From Streptomyces pseudovenezuelae (GTDB taxonomy: Bacteria; Actinomycetota; Actinomycetes; Streptomycetales; Streptomycetaceae), in contig NZ_JARXVH010000002.1 of assembly GCF_029892565.1 (NCBI RefSeq), positions 310,001-374,000 of the forward strand: DNA of 64,000 bases, written 5' to 3'. The translations under genes and the position numbers were made by a program. Below are positions 1-7,331 of this stretch, in pieces. Numbering within the stretch: the stretch's first letter is position 1; the number at the start of each line of letters is the position of its first letter. The notes under the pieces are model-generated. The model had not been told where the DNA came from. It was given only the letters and a program-made list of their open reading frames with translations, and made no database searches.

Positions 1-223
1 CGTCGGCGGCCGAGCGGGCCGGGCGGCGCGGCCAGGCCGAGGCCGTGCGCAGGTCGTGGACCAAGGTCTCGCGTACGACGGCGATGACCAGGACCACGCT
101 CGCGGCGGCGAACAGGAAGGCGATCCACAGGGGGCCGTAGCGGAATTCGAGGACCATGGTCCAGACGAGTCCGCCGCTGGTGGCGAGATACAGGGCGCAG
201 AGGAGGCGGCCGGAGCGACTCAT
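1..223 (-). CDS. Small membrane protein, 3' end off the window
   Basis: The gene starts with ATG at 223 on the minus strand and runs off the left edge, so only about 74 N-terminal residues are visible. They begin MSRSGRLLCALYL and contain two hydrophobic stretches, at about residues 6-22 and 31-48, followed by a basic Arg-rich segment. This is consistent with a small integral membrane protein with two transmembrane helices. I do not recognise the family. It is divergent from the gene at 480, and the 256 bases between them carry the only visible control region. Confidence 0.6.
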   Translation of the reverse strand, partial: MSRSGRLLCALYLATSGGLVWTMVLEFRYGPLWIAFLFAAASVVLVIAVVRETLVHDLRTASAWPRRPARSAAD

Positions 224-479
224 GAGCGTTCACCGTTCGTGCAGGATTGGTTGCGCCTGTTCAACGCCTCAGGACGGGCGAGGAATCGGGTGGAGAGGCG
301 GATTTGCGTCAAATCCGGGTCGGAGTAGGGAAGATGTGACGCGTGATACCGCCGGAACCCCTGGTGACGGTGTTGGCGAGAATCCGTTGGATCTTGTCAT
401 TTCAGCCTCTGTGGGAGCGCTTCGACGATCCATAGCCTGAGCCGCGCACGGCTGAACGTCCATGGAGTAAGGCGCCCCG

Positions 480-935
480 ATGACCAAGTTCCTGTTGTCC
501 CTGCACGTCCTGGCGGCCATCGTCGCCATCGGCCCCGTCACCGTCGCGGCCAGCATGTTCCCGCCGGCCGTCCGCCGGGCCGGCGCCGACGTGGCCGGGG
601 TGGGCGCCGTCCGGCTGCTGCACCGCATCTGCCGTGTCTACTCGGGCCTCGGCCTCGCCGTGCCCCTCTTCGGCTTCGCCACCGCCGCCGCGATGGGGGT
701 CCTCGGCAACGCCTGGCTCATCGCCTCCATCACCATGACCACGGTGGCCGCCGGCGTCCTGATCGCCTTCGTCCTGCCCCGCCAGGACGAGCTCCTCGGA
801 CAACTCGACGCCGAGCAGCCGGTGGAGCGGTCGAGCACGGCGCAACTCGCCATGTTCACCGGCATCTTCAACCTGCTGTGGGCGACCGTCACCGTCCTGA
901 TGATCGTGCGGCCGGGCTCGACCACGGGCGCCTGA
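480..935 (+). CDS. DUF2269-like integral membrane protein
   Basis: A 151-residue protein with four hydrophobic helices, at roughly residues 3-25, 52-75, 79-101 and 124-145. The N-terminal stretch LHVLAAIVAIGPVTVA resembles the DUF2269 / predicted integral membrane family, in which a His in helix 1 and a Gly-Pro pair are conserved. The biochemical role of that family is not known. The ATG at 480 follows the weak purine stretch GGAGTAAGG. A near-match to a CebR-type operator lies about 55 bases upstream, at 412-425. It is probably monocistronic. The family assignment is by motif memory only. Confidence 0.7.
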   Translation: MTKFLLSLHVLAAIVAIGPVTVAASMFPPAVRRAGADVAGVGAVRLLHRICRVYSGLGLAVPLFGFATAAAMGVLGNAWLIASITMTTVAAGVLIAFVLPRQDELLGQLDAEQPVERSSTAQLAMFTGIFNLLWATVTVLMIVRPGSTTGA

Positions 936-1083
936 CCGCACGTCACGGTCTGCCACCGGGGACACACACCGCATGTGCGGACGTCAAGTCCCCGGGGGGA
1001 TTCACACCTCGGAGTGCCGGTCCGCATACACTCGGCGACCGGGCCCATGTGCGTGGGCCACCACAGGAAAGGCGCGTTGCCGG

Positions 1084-1299
1084 GTGTTCCAGGATTCCCC
1101 CATCTACGACCGACTCGTCGCCGAGCGCGGCGACGTCCCCACTCAGACCCGTCGCGAGGCCGAGCGCGTGAGCCGGGAACTGGAGTACGTCATGCGACCG
1201 CTGCAGTCCTTCGGCGCCACACCGCCCGCCGAGCGACCCGCCTCCCCGGGCGCGGGCTGGCAGCGGACGGCACTGCTGCCCGGCTCGCGGCCGCAGTGA
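1084..1299 (+). CDS. Small conserved Streptomyces protein of unknown function
   Basis: A 71-residue soluble protein beginning at GTG 1084 with FQDSPIYDRLVAERGDVP. The first half is charged and probably helical (REAERVSRELEYVM) and the second half is Pro/Ala-rich and likely disordered. I recall closely similar short proteins across Streptomyces genomes, annotated only as hypothetical. AGGAAAGG at 1065-1072 is a plausible but rather distant ribosome-binding site. It ends six bases from the convergent stop of tgmB, so it is a neighbour of the RiPP locus without being in its operon. Longer in-frame starts upstream, such as 973, add non-conserved-looking sequence and were not chosen. Confidence 0.6.
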   Translation: MFQDSPIYDRLVAERGDVPTQTRREAERVSRELEYVMRPLQSFGATPPAERPASPGAGWQRTALLPGSRPQ

Positions 1300-1305
1300 C
1301 CGCAC

Positions 1306-2289
1306 TCAACACACCCTCGTGGTCGAGCCGTTGACCCGGGAGTGCGGCTCGGGCCCGGGACGGGACAGCCACTCCGCTATCGTCCGCGCGATCGGCTGAC
1401 CCGTCTCCACCTCCACGAACCCGAACTGCCCCGACTGATTGCACTCCAGGAACCACCAGGTCCCGTCGGCGTCCTCCGCGAAGTCGAAGGCGCCGTAGGA
1501 CAGTCCGGCCTCCCGCAGATACGAGAGCACGGCCTCCGCGATGCGCGGCGGGACGTCGGCGGGCTGCCACGGCAGGTCGGAGGAGGCGAACCGGACGTCC
1601 ACCTCGTCGGGGTCGGCGTCCGCCAAGGTCGCCTTGCGGGCCGCGAGCAGCCGATCGTCGACCGCGGTCAGCCGGATGTCGGCCCGCTTGGGGACCCGCC
1701 GCTGCAGCAGCGTGGGCCCGTAGGCGACGGCGGTGAAGTCGGTGTCCGGCGCCACCCGGCTGGTCGGCACCGCCCGGGGCGGGTCCTGCGGGTGCGCCCC
1801 GGAGACCGGCTTGACGACCAGGTCCGGGTAGCGGTCCGCGAACTCCCGGGCGGCTTGCGGAAATGTCGTGATCAGCGTGGCCGGCACCGGCAGCCCGCAG
1901 CGCTGTGCGAGCCGGAGCTGCCAGGGCTTGTGCCGGGCGCGGCGGGCCGCGTCCGGGTGGTTCATCCAGCGCGCGTCCGAGCCGCGCAGCATGCCGTACA
2001 GGGCCTGTGCGGACTCCTCGGTCAGCCAACTGGACGGCTGGGCCGCCCGGGTGGCGGCGGTACCCGGCCTGCGTACCCAGATCGACCGCAGCCCGCTGAT
2101 GCTCACGAGGCGGTCCGCGGCCTGGAGGTGGCCGCGGAACGCCCCGTGCACATACTCACCGGACAGCGAGACACCGCCGGTGAGATCGGCGGGGTCGAGT
2201 CGGATCACTGGGACCCCTGAGGCGTTGAGGTGCACGACCACCATGTCGGCCGTCACATCCTCTTCAGAGGTCAGGATCAGCACGGTCAT
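1306..2289 (-). CDS. tgmB: ATP-grasp RiPP maturase (graspetide synthetase), TgmB type
   Basis: A 327-residue ATP-grasp ligase. The N-terminal part (MTVLILTSEEDVTADMVV) is the pre-ATP-grasp fold. The central region has the nucleotide-binding strands around DLVVKPVSG, and the C-terminal metal-binding signature WFLECNQSGQFGFVE is typical of the SAV_5884-family ribosomal peptide maturases. These enzymes activate Asp/Glu side chains of a precursor peptide as acyl-phosphates and join them to Ser, Thr or Lys side chains, giving macrocyclic esters or amides. The gene starts 17 bases after the precursor gene tgmA ends, so the two are co-transcribed. The O-methyltransferase that often accompanies this pair is not found on either side. 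Length and motifs fit the family well. Confidence 0.88.
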   Translation of the reverse strand: MTVLILTSEEDVTADMVVVHLNASGVPVIRLDPADLTGGVSLSGEYVHGAFRGHLQAADRLVSISGLRSIWVRRPGTAATRAAQPSSWLTEESAQALYGMLRGSDARWMNHPDAARRARHKPWQLRLAQRCGLPVPATLITTFPQAAREFADRYPDLVVKPVSGAHPQDPPRAVPTSRVAPDTDFTAVAYGPTLLQRRVPKRADIRLTAVDDRLLAARKATLADADPDEVDVRFASSDLPWQPADVPPRIAEAVLSYLREAGLSYGAFDFAEDADGTWWFLECNQSGQFGFVEVETGQPIARTIAEWLSRPGPEPHSRVNGSTTRVC

Positions 2290-2306
2290 CGTCGGCGGTT
2301 CCGTGT

Positions 2307-2498
2307 TCAGTCGTCGAAGTGCGTCTTGGAGCCCGCGGTGGAGGTGGTCGTCGCGAGTTCTCTCAGGAGCGCGAAGTCGCGGGCCGCGACCCGTCCGTCG
2401 AAGAGCACGTTCAACTGCAGCCCGGTGTCGTAGACATATGGAGCTGTGGCCTCCAAGTCCACCGCCGGACGTGCGTAGTTGAGCGCGAACGGTTGCAT
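2307..2498 (-). CDS. tgmA: Putative ATP-grasp target RiPP precursor, TgmA type
   Basis: A 63-residue precursor peptide. The leader MQPFALNYARPAVDLEA matches the conserved start of ATP-grasp target RiPPs. The C-terminal core after LLRELA is rich in acceptor residues (TTTSTAGSKTHFDD) and ends in Asp-Asp, which suits Thr/Ser-to-Asp ester or Lys-to-Asp amide cross-links made by the adjacent TgmB. The start at 2498 was chosen because GAGGGAGAG directly precedes it. A longer reading from 2546 adds 16 non-conserved residues and has no ribosome-binding site. An AT-richer upstream segment (2580-2630) with TATAAG on the minus strand may hold the promoter. Which residues are linked cannot be read from the sequence. 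Confidence 0.85.
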   Translation of the reverse strand: MQPFALNYARPAVDLEATAPYVYDTGLQLNVLFDGRVAARDFALLRELATTTSTAGSKTHFDD

Positions 2499-2630
2499 GG
2501 TCTCTCCCTCGTCGGTCTGCGCCGACCCAGCGGTTTCCATCCCCACGGCACCGCTCGGTCCGCCGACTGCCTTGCCCTTCCAGTCACTTATACGAATCGA
2601 ACGAGTGATTGGTTTCCTTACTCTGAGTAA

Positions 2631-2921
2631 TCAGAGGGACGTTTCGTGACCATTCGGCCTGCCGGGAGAGGTGCGCAGGGTGCGCAGGGCGAGCAGAAGG
2701 ACGCCGATATCGTCCAAATACACGGGGTCGGGCAAGAGATCGGTCGGTAGGACGAAATACAGGACGGCTCCCCAGAAGACCCAGCGAGGACCGGTCGGCA
2801 GCCCGGCGCGCCGCAGGTCCCGTCGGGTCCGCACCAGTCGCACCAGCAGGACGACGGCCATGGTGAGCACGACCGCCGCGAGCACCACGGCGACGACGAT
2901 CACCGTTGTGGTCGATTTCAC
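2631..2921 (-). CDS. YkvA-like DUF1232 membrane protein
   Basis: A 96-residue protein starting at GTG 2921, preceded by an excellent GAGGAGG ribosome-binding site. An N-terminal transmembrane helix (about residues 5-28, VIVVAVVLAAVVLTMAVVLL) is followed by the DUF1232 core. The core signature LYFVLPTDLLPDPVYLDDIG is visible at about residues 53-72 and includes the conserved Pro-x-Asp-x-x-Pro. The function of DUF1232 proteins is unknown; they are small membrane-associated proteins. The longer frame from 3032 has an Arg-rich extension and no ribosome-binding site, so it was rejected. It lies upstream of tgmA on the same strand. A weak stem (2621-2636) at its 3' end may separate them. Confidence 0.82.
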   Translation of the reverse strand: MKSTTTVIVVAVVLAAVVLTMAVVLLVRLVRTRRDLRRAGLPTGPRWVFWGAVLYFVLPTDLLPDPVYLDDIGVLLLALRTLRTSPGRPNGHETSL

Positions 2922-3149
2922 TGGTCCTCCTCGTCGGCGGGCCGCTCGGCGCGCTCTTCTCCCAGATGCCCCCATCCGGCGTTCGTACGTACTTGACGGT
3001 GGATCGGATCCGCCGGGAGCGGGGTGGTTCATACCGGTGGCTCACCCGAGTGGCACGGGGCGGCGGCGGGACCTAGTAATGGTCACCGTAACGACGCTTC
3101 CCAGGCGTCCGAGGCGCGAGAGGCGCCACACCCTCCCATGGAGACGAGC

Positions 3150-4184
3150 ATGAGCAGCGGCTCTTCATCACCCCAACCGAACGAACACTCCATATCCGAG
3201 GCGCCCGGCGACCCGGTCGGTGCCCTGGTGCACGCGGCCGTGGCCGACCGCCCTCTTGAGGAGGTCGTCCGCCTGATCACCCTGCTTGAGCAGTCGCCCC
3301 AGTACGCGCGGGCCACTGTCGACGCGCTGCGCGCGGTCGGCGTGGACCGGTCCGTGGAGGACGTCACCCGTCTGGTGGCCCTGCTCACCCAACCACCCCG
3401 CGACGCCGACAGCGCCGACGAGGCGATCCGCGCCGCGGCCGAATCACGTCCCGTGGAGGACGTGACCCGGCTGATGGCGCTGCTGCACCAGTCCCCGTTG
3501 GAACCGCACGTCGGTCAGGAGGCGGCCCGCGCCGCCGCCACCGCGCGGCCCGTCGAGGAACTGGTGGAGCTGATCGGCCGGCTCAGCGAGGAACGCGACG
3601 CACAGCCCGTCCCCGGCCCGTACATCGCAGCGCCGGGAGCATCCGACGGCCCGTACATGGCTCCGGAGGGCTTCGCGGTGCCGCCCGCCCCCGACGTCCC
3701 GCCCGCCATGGCGGACGGTCGCGCGCCACGCCGTGTCGCGCGCGGGTCGGCCCGGCGCGCCACGCACCTGGCCTGGCCGGGGCTGGTCTCCGCCGCGGCG
3801 CTCCTGCTGTGCGCGATGCTGTGGTTCCCGCTCCACCGCGACGGCGCGTCCCTGCGTGCCTACGGTTTCGCGCTGGGCGTGTCGGCGCTGTGCGCGGTCC
3901 TGGCCGTCCTGCTGACCCTCCGCCCGGCCATGGTCCTCCTGGCGCTCGCGGTGGTGGTACCGGCGGTCCTCGCCGGGGCCCAGCTGTACGGGGGCCGCTT
4001 CCACTCGGCGCGGCTGTCCCAGGCCCTGGACCTCACTCTGGCCCCGAGTTGGGCGGCCGGCCTGGCCGCCGTGTGCGCGGCCCTGGTCGCCCTCACGGCC
4101 CTGGTCGTCCGCCTGGCCTGGCAACCGCCGCCGATCGTGGTGGAGAGCCGGCCGATGGCCACGGCGAGCCATCCGGCGGATTGA
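3150..4184 (+). CDS. Membrane protein with four exact 33-residue repeats
   Basis: A 344-residue protein that I do not recognise. The N-terminal cytoplasmic part has four tandem repeats with an exact 33-residue period. The cores begin at residues 34, 67, 100 and 133 and share the pattern R-x-V/L-E-E/D-V-x-R-L-x-x-L-L-x-Q-x-P. They look like helical hairpins, as in other alpha-solenoid scaffolds. A Pro/Gly/Ala-rich linker (about 150-195) and a basic patch follow, then four hydrophobic helices between about 205 and 320. The start at ATG 3150 has GGAG six bases upstream; ATG 3138 is an alternative. It stands alone, between a divergent DUF1232 gene and a strong terminator. Confidence 0.8.
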   Translation: MSSGSSSPQPNEHSISEAPGDPVGALVHAAVADRPLEEVVRLITLLEQSPQYARATVDALRAVGVDRSVEDVTRLVALLTQPPRDADSADEAIRAAAESRPVEDVTRLMALLHQSPLEPHVGQEAARAAATARPVEELVELIGRLSEERDAQPVPGPYIAAPGASDGPYMAPEGFAVPPAPDVPPAMADGRAPRRVARGSARRATHLAWPGLVSAAALLLCAMLWFPLHRDGASLRAYGFALGVSALCAVLAVLLTLRPAMVLLALAVVVPAVLAGAQLYGGRFHSARLSQALDLTLAPSWAAGLAAVCAALVALTALVVRLAWQPPPIVVESRPMATASHPAD

Positions 4185-4210
4185 CGGTCCCTGTCTCGCG
4201 CCGACTGGCG

Positions 4211-4262
4211 GGGACCGCCGACCGTGGCTCGCTCAGGACGGCGACCACGGTCCGGCGGTCCC
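4211..4262. terminator. Bidirectional terminator hairpin
   Basis: Seventeen paired bases, with one bulged C in the right arm, enclose a 17-base loop: GGGACCGCCGACCGTGG at 4211-4227 pairs with 4245-4262. It lies between the convergent ends of the genes at 3150-4184 and 4335-5513 and probably ends transcription from both. There is no U-run, as is usual in Streptomyces. Confidence 0.75.
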
Positions 4263-4334
4263 GGTCTGCGTCGGGCAGCGAGGGCGGGTAGGGCCCGTCG
4301 GCCCATCAACACCGGCCGTCATGAGCCGGGGCCC

Positions 4335-5513
4335 TCAACCTGCCGATGGATCCGGCCCGTTGGCCTTCTCGTCCCCGTCCGTCGCCGTGTTCTCCTCGCC
4401 CGCTCCGCTTTCCGGGGTGGGCTTGGGGCGGCGGGACTTGGCTGTGGTTCGGAGGCGTTCCAGGCCGCGGGTCAGTTGCTGGAACGGGGAAGCGGTGGGC
4501 GGTTCGGGTGGCTGGGGGGCCGGGGTGGCGATCCCGGCGCCGGACTCGCGGTACGCGGTCAGCGCTTCGTGGGCGCGGTCGGCGGCCTCGCGGTACAGGT
4601 CCCGGGACTGGGTCATGGCCTCCAGCGCCTCGGTGTACATCGCCACCAGCCTGCGCTCGCGGGCGAGTTCCTCCTCCAGCGTCATCAGGTGCCAGTCCTC
4701 CCTCAGTGCGGTGAGGGGCTTTTCGGCGCCGTCCGGCAGCGAGGGAGGCAGCGCCGTGAAGCGGGCCAGCGCGTCGATCAGCTCGGTCGGTCGGGAGCCG
4801 TCGAGGAAGACGCTGCGTACGGCGAAGTCATCCGCGGCCCTGCCAGGCAGCGCTCCGTGCAGCAGGACGGCCCCGCCGCGCGGAACCTCGACGCCGAACT
4901 CCCGCAACGCCCGGTTCACGACCCGCAGTTGCTCCGGCGCGGCACGGTGCTCCACCACGCGGTGCCGCAGGCTCGGCGGCAGCAGCCGGCTCAGCGGCAG
5001 CCGGCCGTGCTCGTCGGGCGTCATGGCCTCGTGGACGACGACGTTGAGTGCCCAGCCGCCGTCCACGCAGTCGCGCAGCAGCCGCCGTATCTCCTTGTCC
5101 TCCTCCGGGAGGCGGTTGACCTCGCGGAAGCGCAGCCCTCTGGCGGGCTCACGGTCCCAGTCGGCGTCCGGCTCCTCGGGCCAGAACATGGTGGCGGGGG
5201 AGGGCCACTCCAGGTCCCAGGGGCGTTCCGCTTCGGCGAGGAGCACCCACTCCTGCCCCTGCTCGGAGGCGCGGGAGAGACTCAGCCGGGCCCGTACGGT
5301 CACCTTCCCGGCGACCTTCCAGCGGGCCTCGAAGACGTGTTCAGCCTCCGTCCGGGCCTCGGGCGGCTCCAGACGGTCGTCGATGAGCCCGTCGTTCTTG
5401 CGGCGCAGCAGGGTCTGCCGGACGACGGGTTCCGCTTCGGGGCCGGTACGACGGCCGCGGGCGAGCCAGAGGGTGGTGGGAACTGTGGGCCGGTCTGTGG
5501 CGGAGCTGGACAT
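4335..5513 (-). CDS. Unrecognised 392-residue soluble protein with C-terminal coiled coil
   Basis: I do not recognise this protein. It starts at ATG 5513, shortly after a purine-rich AGGACTC. There is no signal peptide or membrane helix. Residues 1-260 look like a mixed alpha/beta domain (for example HVFEARWKVAGKVTVRARL and GGAVLLHGALPG). Residues about 268-325 are strongly charged and heptad-like (LEEELARERRLVAMYTEALE), which suggests a coiled coil used for oligomerisation. The last 60 residues are Pro/Lys/Glu-rich and probably disordered. Codon use is typical of its neighbours, so recent transfer is not indicated. It is divergent from the padR operon and convergent with the repeat membrane protein. 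Confidence 0.7.
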   Translation of the reverse strand: MSSSATDRPTVPTTLWLARGRRTGPEAEPVVRQTLLRRKNDGLIDDRLEPPEARTEAEHVFEARWKVAGKVTVRARLSLSRASEQGQEWVLLAEAERPWDLEWPSPATMFWPEEPDADWDREPARGLRFREVNRLPEEDKEIRRLLRDCVDGGWALNVVVHEAMTPDEHGRLPLSRLLPPSLRHRVVEHRAAPEQLRVVNRALREFGVEVPRGGAVLLHGALPGRAADDFAVRSVFLDGSRPTELIDALARFTALPPSLPDGAEKPLTALREDWHLMTLEEELARERRLVAMYTEALEAMTQSRDLYREAADRAHEALTAYRESGAGIATPAPQPPEPPTASPFQQLTRGLERLRTTAKSRRPKPTPESGAGEENTATDGDEKANGPDPSAG

Positions 5514-5693
5514 GAGTCCTTGTCTGGGCGGGGGCAGGTGCGCCTACCAGTATCGTCCGCGCCGGTCGCGCGGGATCATCCGGGGTCGCGCACACGGGAC
5601 CCGAACACGCACACTCGGGGTGCGTACGGCGCACTCCAGTTCGCGGTGATTCACTCCTGCCCCCGCGGTGTCCCGGCCGCGACAATGTCCTCC

Positions 5694-5739
5694 GCGAACA
5701 GGACCCGCCCACCATCCGCTTGGGGCGGGTCCTGTTCGC
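5694..5739. terminator. Perfect 17-bp hairpin with no gene in front of it
   Basis: GCGAACAGGACCCGCCC at 5694-5710 is an exact inverted copy of 5723-5739, with a 12-base loop. It has terminator strength but lies between two divergent gene starts. It therefore terminates no known gene and may end a short intergenic RNA on either strand, or act as an attenuator ahead of padR. Confidence 0.6.
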
Positions 5740-5821
5740 ACCTCACAGGCTGCCGTCGTATTTCGTGGGCCGCCTTCGTGCCTCCCGGGTCGCCGCGACA
5801 CTCCGCCGAGCCGCATCGACT

Positions 5822-5847
5822 CGATATATATCGGTTGCCGATATATC
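5822..5847. promoter_or_regulatory. AT-rich palindromic operator of the PadR regulator
   Basis: A perfect 12-base palindrome CGATATATATCG (5822-5833) is followed after five bases by a second CGATATATC element (5839-5847). It ends nine bases before the padR ATG and would overlap the start of the transcript. Such ATAT-containing sites are typical PadR targets, so autorepression of the padR-membrane protein operon is likely. Confidence 0.65.
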
Positions 5848-5855
5848 CTGGCCGC

Positions 5856-6239
5856 ATGGCATCGAAGGGCATGACCACAGCCGCCTTCTTCGTCCTGACC
5901 GCACTGGCCGACCAGCCCCGGCACGGCTACGGGATTCTGCGGGAGGTCGAGGAACTCTCCGACGGCGCGGTGCAACTGCGTGTCGGCACCCTGTACGGCG
6001 TACTGGACCGGCTCACCGCGGACGGAATGATCGTCCTGGACCGGGAGGAGGTGCACGACGGCCGGCTCCGGCGCTACTACCGCCTCACCGACGAAGGGGC
6101 CCAGGCCCTCGACGCGGAGGCGGAGCGGATGGCGGCCGGCGCCAGCGCCGCCAAGCAGCGGATCGCCGAGGGGCGCAAGGCCCCCGGAGCCGCCGCGAAC
6201 CCCACGACCGGACCCGGACTGGCCGGAGGCCTCGCATGA
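5856..6239 (+). CDS. PadR-family transcriptional regulator
   Basis: A 127-residue PadR-type winged-helix protein. Visible landmarks are TAAFFVLTALADQPRHGYGI (helix 1-2), LRVGTLYGVLDRLTADGMI (recognition helix and wing entry) and GRLRRYYRLTDEGAQAL (beta wing), followed by a short C-terminal dimer helix. PadR proteins of this short class repress the gene next to them. Here the stop overlaps the ATG of a membrane protein gene (ATGA at 6236-6239), so the two are translationally coupled. The start at 5856 was chosen because it begins the PadR domain and sits directly behind the palindrome. It has no clear ribosome-binding site, so translation may be leaderless. Confidence 0.9.
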   Translation: MASKGMTTAAFFVLTALADQPRHGYGILREVEELSDGAVQLRVGTLYGVLDRLTADGMIVLDREEVHDGRLRRYYRLTDEGAQALDAEAERMAAGASAAKQRIAEGRKAPGAAANPTTGPGLAGGLA

Positions 6240-7240
6240 CGACGCTGCTCGAAACGCGCTACCGCGCCGTACTGCGCCTGCTCCCCGCCTACTACCGGCA
6301 GGCCCGGGAGGAGGAGATGGTCGAGACGTACCTGTGGGACCTCGACCGCGACACCCAGGACCAGAGCCGGCCCACCCTCGGCGAGACGGCGAGCGTCGCC
6401 GCACTCGCCCTGCGCAGCCGCCTCGCCGCCTCCGGAGCACCCCGGCGCTACGCGCTGCTCGGCTCGACCGCCCGGCACTTCGCGCTGTTCGCCGTCCTGC
6501 TGCAGGCGACCGCCGCGCTCGTCGACCGGGTCCTCGGACTGACCTGGGCGTCGACCCACGGTTCGAGCCAGTGGGACATGTTCGTCTCGGCGTTCACCGA
6601 CCAGGGGCCACTCTTCGGCGTCGTCGAGGTCGCCGAGTGGGCGCTGCCCCTGCTCTGGACGGTCGGCTTCTTCGCCCTCGTGCACGACCGCCGGCGCCTC
6701 GCCCGTACGTCCGTGCTGCTGGCCGCGCTGCCCACGCTCTGGCCCTTCGTCGGCCCGCTGGTCAGCGACAGCGTGGTGCCGTCGGATCTGTGGTTCGCCG
6801 TCGTCACCGCCCTGTTCGCCTGGCTGTCGGCGCTCGCGCTCTGCGCGGCCTACCACCGGGACGCTCCCGCCGCCGCGCTGCCGGTCGGCTCTCCCGGCCT
6901 CGTCTTCGCGGCGTTCGCCGTGGTGACGGGCGCGTCCATCGTCCTGCTGCCCGGCGCTCCGGACACGGCCTGGGCGCCTGCCACCTGTTTCCTCGTCGGT
7001 GCCGTCGGCTGGCTGGTGCTGCGCAGCCGCAGCGCGGACCGAGGTCCCGCCGGAGGCGCCGTCGCCCTCGCCGCACTCGGCCTGCTGCTTCTGGCGGTCC
7101 GGGTCGCGGCTTTGTACCCGTGGCTCGGCCTCCCGCTGCCCGCCGTGTACTTGGGCGGTGCCTTGGGGCAGGTCGCCGGGCTCACCCTGCTGGTGGTGGT
7201 ACTTGGAGCGGTCGCGCGCCGAGACCTCGTCAGGCACTGA
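6236..7240 (+). CDS. PadR-partner integral membrane protein
   Basis: A 334-residue protein. A cytoplasmic head (about 1-65) begins TTLLETRYRAVLRLLPAYYR and contains the acidic motif REEEMVETYLWDLD. About eight hydrophobic helices follow. The head resembles the short domain often found after PadR genes in actinobacteria (LLPAxYRxxxGEE motif, in ECF-like or permease-like partner proteins). The transport or signalling role is unknown. It overlaps padR by four bases and should be expressed only when PadR is released from its operator. Transcription probably ends at the hairpin at 7273-7322. Confidence 0.8.
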   Translation: MTTLLETRYRAVLRLLPAYYRQAREEEMVETYLWDLDRDTQDQSRPTLGETASVAALALRSRLAASGAPRRYALLGSTARHFALFAVLLQATAALVDRVLGLTWASTHGSSQWDMFVSAFTDQGPLFGVVEVAEWALPLLWTVGFFALVHDRRRLARTSVLLAALPTLWPFVGPLVSDSVVPSDLWFAVVTALFAWLSALALCAAYHRDAPAAALPVGSPGLVFAAFAVVTGASIVLLPGAPDTAWAPATCFLVGAVGWLVLRSRSADRGPAGGAVALAALGLLLLAVRVAALYPWLGLPLPAVYLGGALGQVAGLTLLVVVLGAVARRDLVRH

Positions 7241-7272
7241 CCGGTCCGGGCGGCCGGCCTGACGAACGGCTG

Positions 7273-7322
7273 CGGTGGGCCAGGGAGTTCACCCCCTGAG
7301 GGAGTTCTCCCGACCCACCGCG
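7273..7322. terminator. Possible bidirectional terminator
   Basis: GCGGTGGG (7273-7280) pairs with CCCACCGC (7315-7322), with a smaller AGGGAGTT/TTCTCCC-type pairing in the loop. It lies between the convergent ends of the membrane protein and fprA. The loop is long, so this is weaker evidence than for the other terminators. Confidence 0.45.
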
Positions 7323-7331
7323 CGGCAGCGT

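Larger units (their letters stand above)
5514..5855. other. 342-base divergent intergenic region with orphan hairpin
   Basis: This region separates the divergent starts at 5513 and 5856. It holds several GC-rich stems around 5590-5640, the strong hairpin at 5694-5739 and the PadR-type operator at 5822-5847. I see no open reading frame with a credible ribosome-binding site and no tRNA signature. A small untranslated RNA ending at the hairpin is possible but unproven. Confidence 0.5.

Noticed and set aside
155..170. DasR-like sequence TGGTCCAGACGA
   Set aside because: It lies inside the coding sequence of the partial membrane gene and is probably chance.
5540..5690. Possible tRNA or SRP RNA because of GTTC-like and GC stem elements
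   Set aside because: No D-arm, no T-loop consensus in the right context and no cloverleaf can be built on either strand.
4224..5855. N-terminal extension of the padR frame by about 540 codons
   Set aside because: It crosses a terminator and an opposite-strand gene. The PadR fold and operator place the start at 5856.
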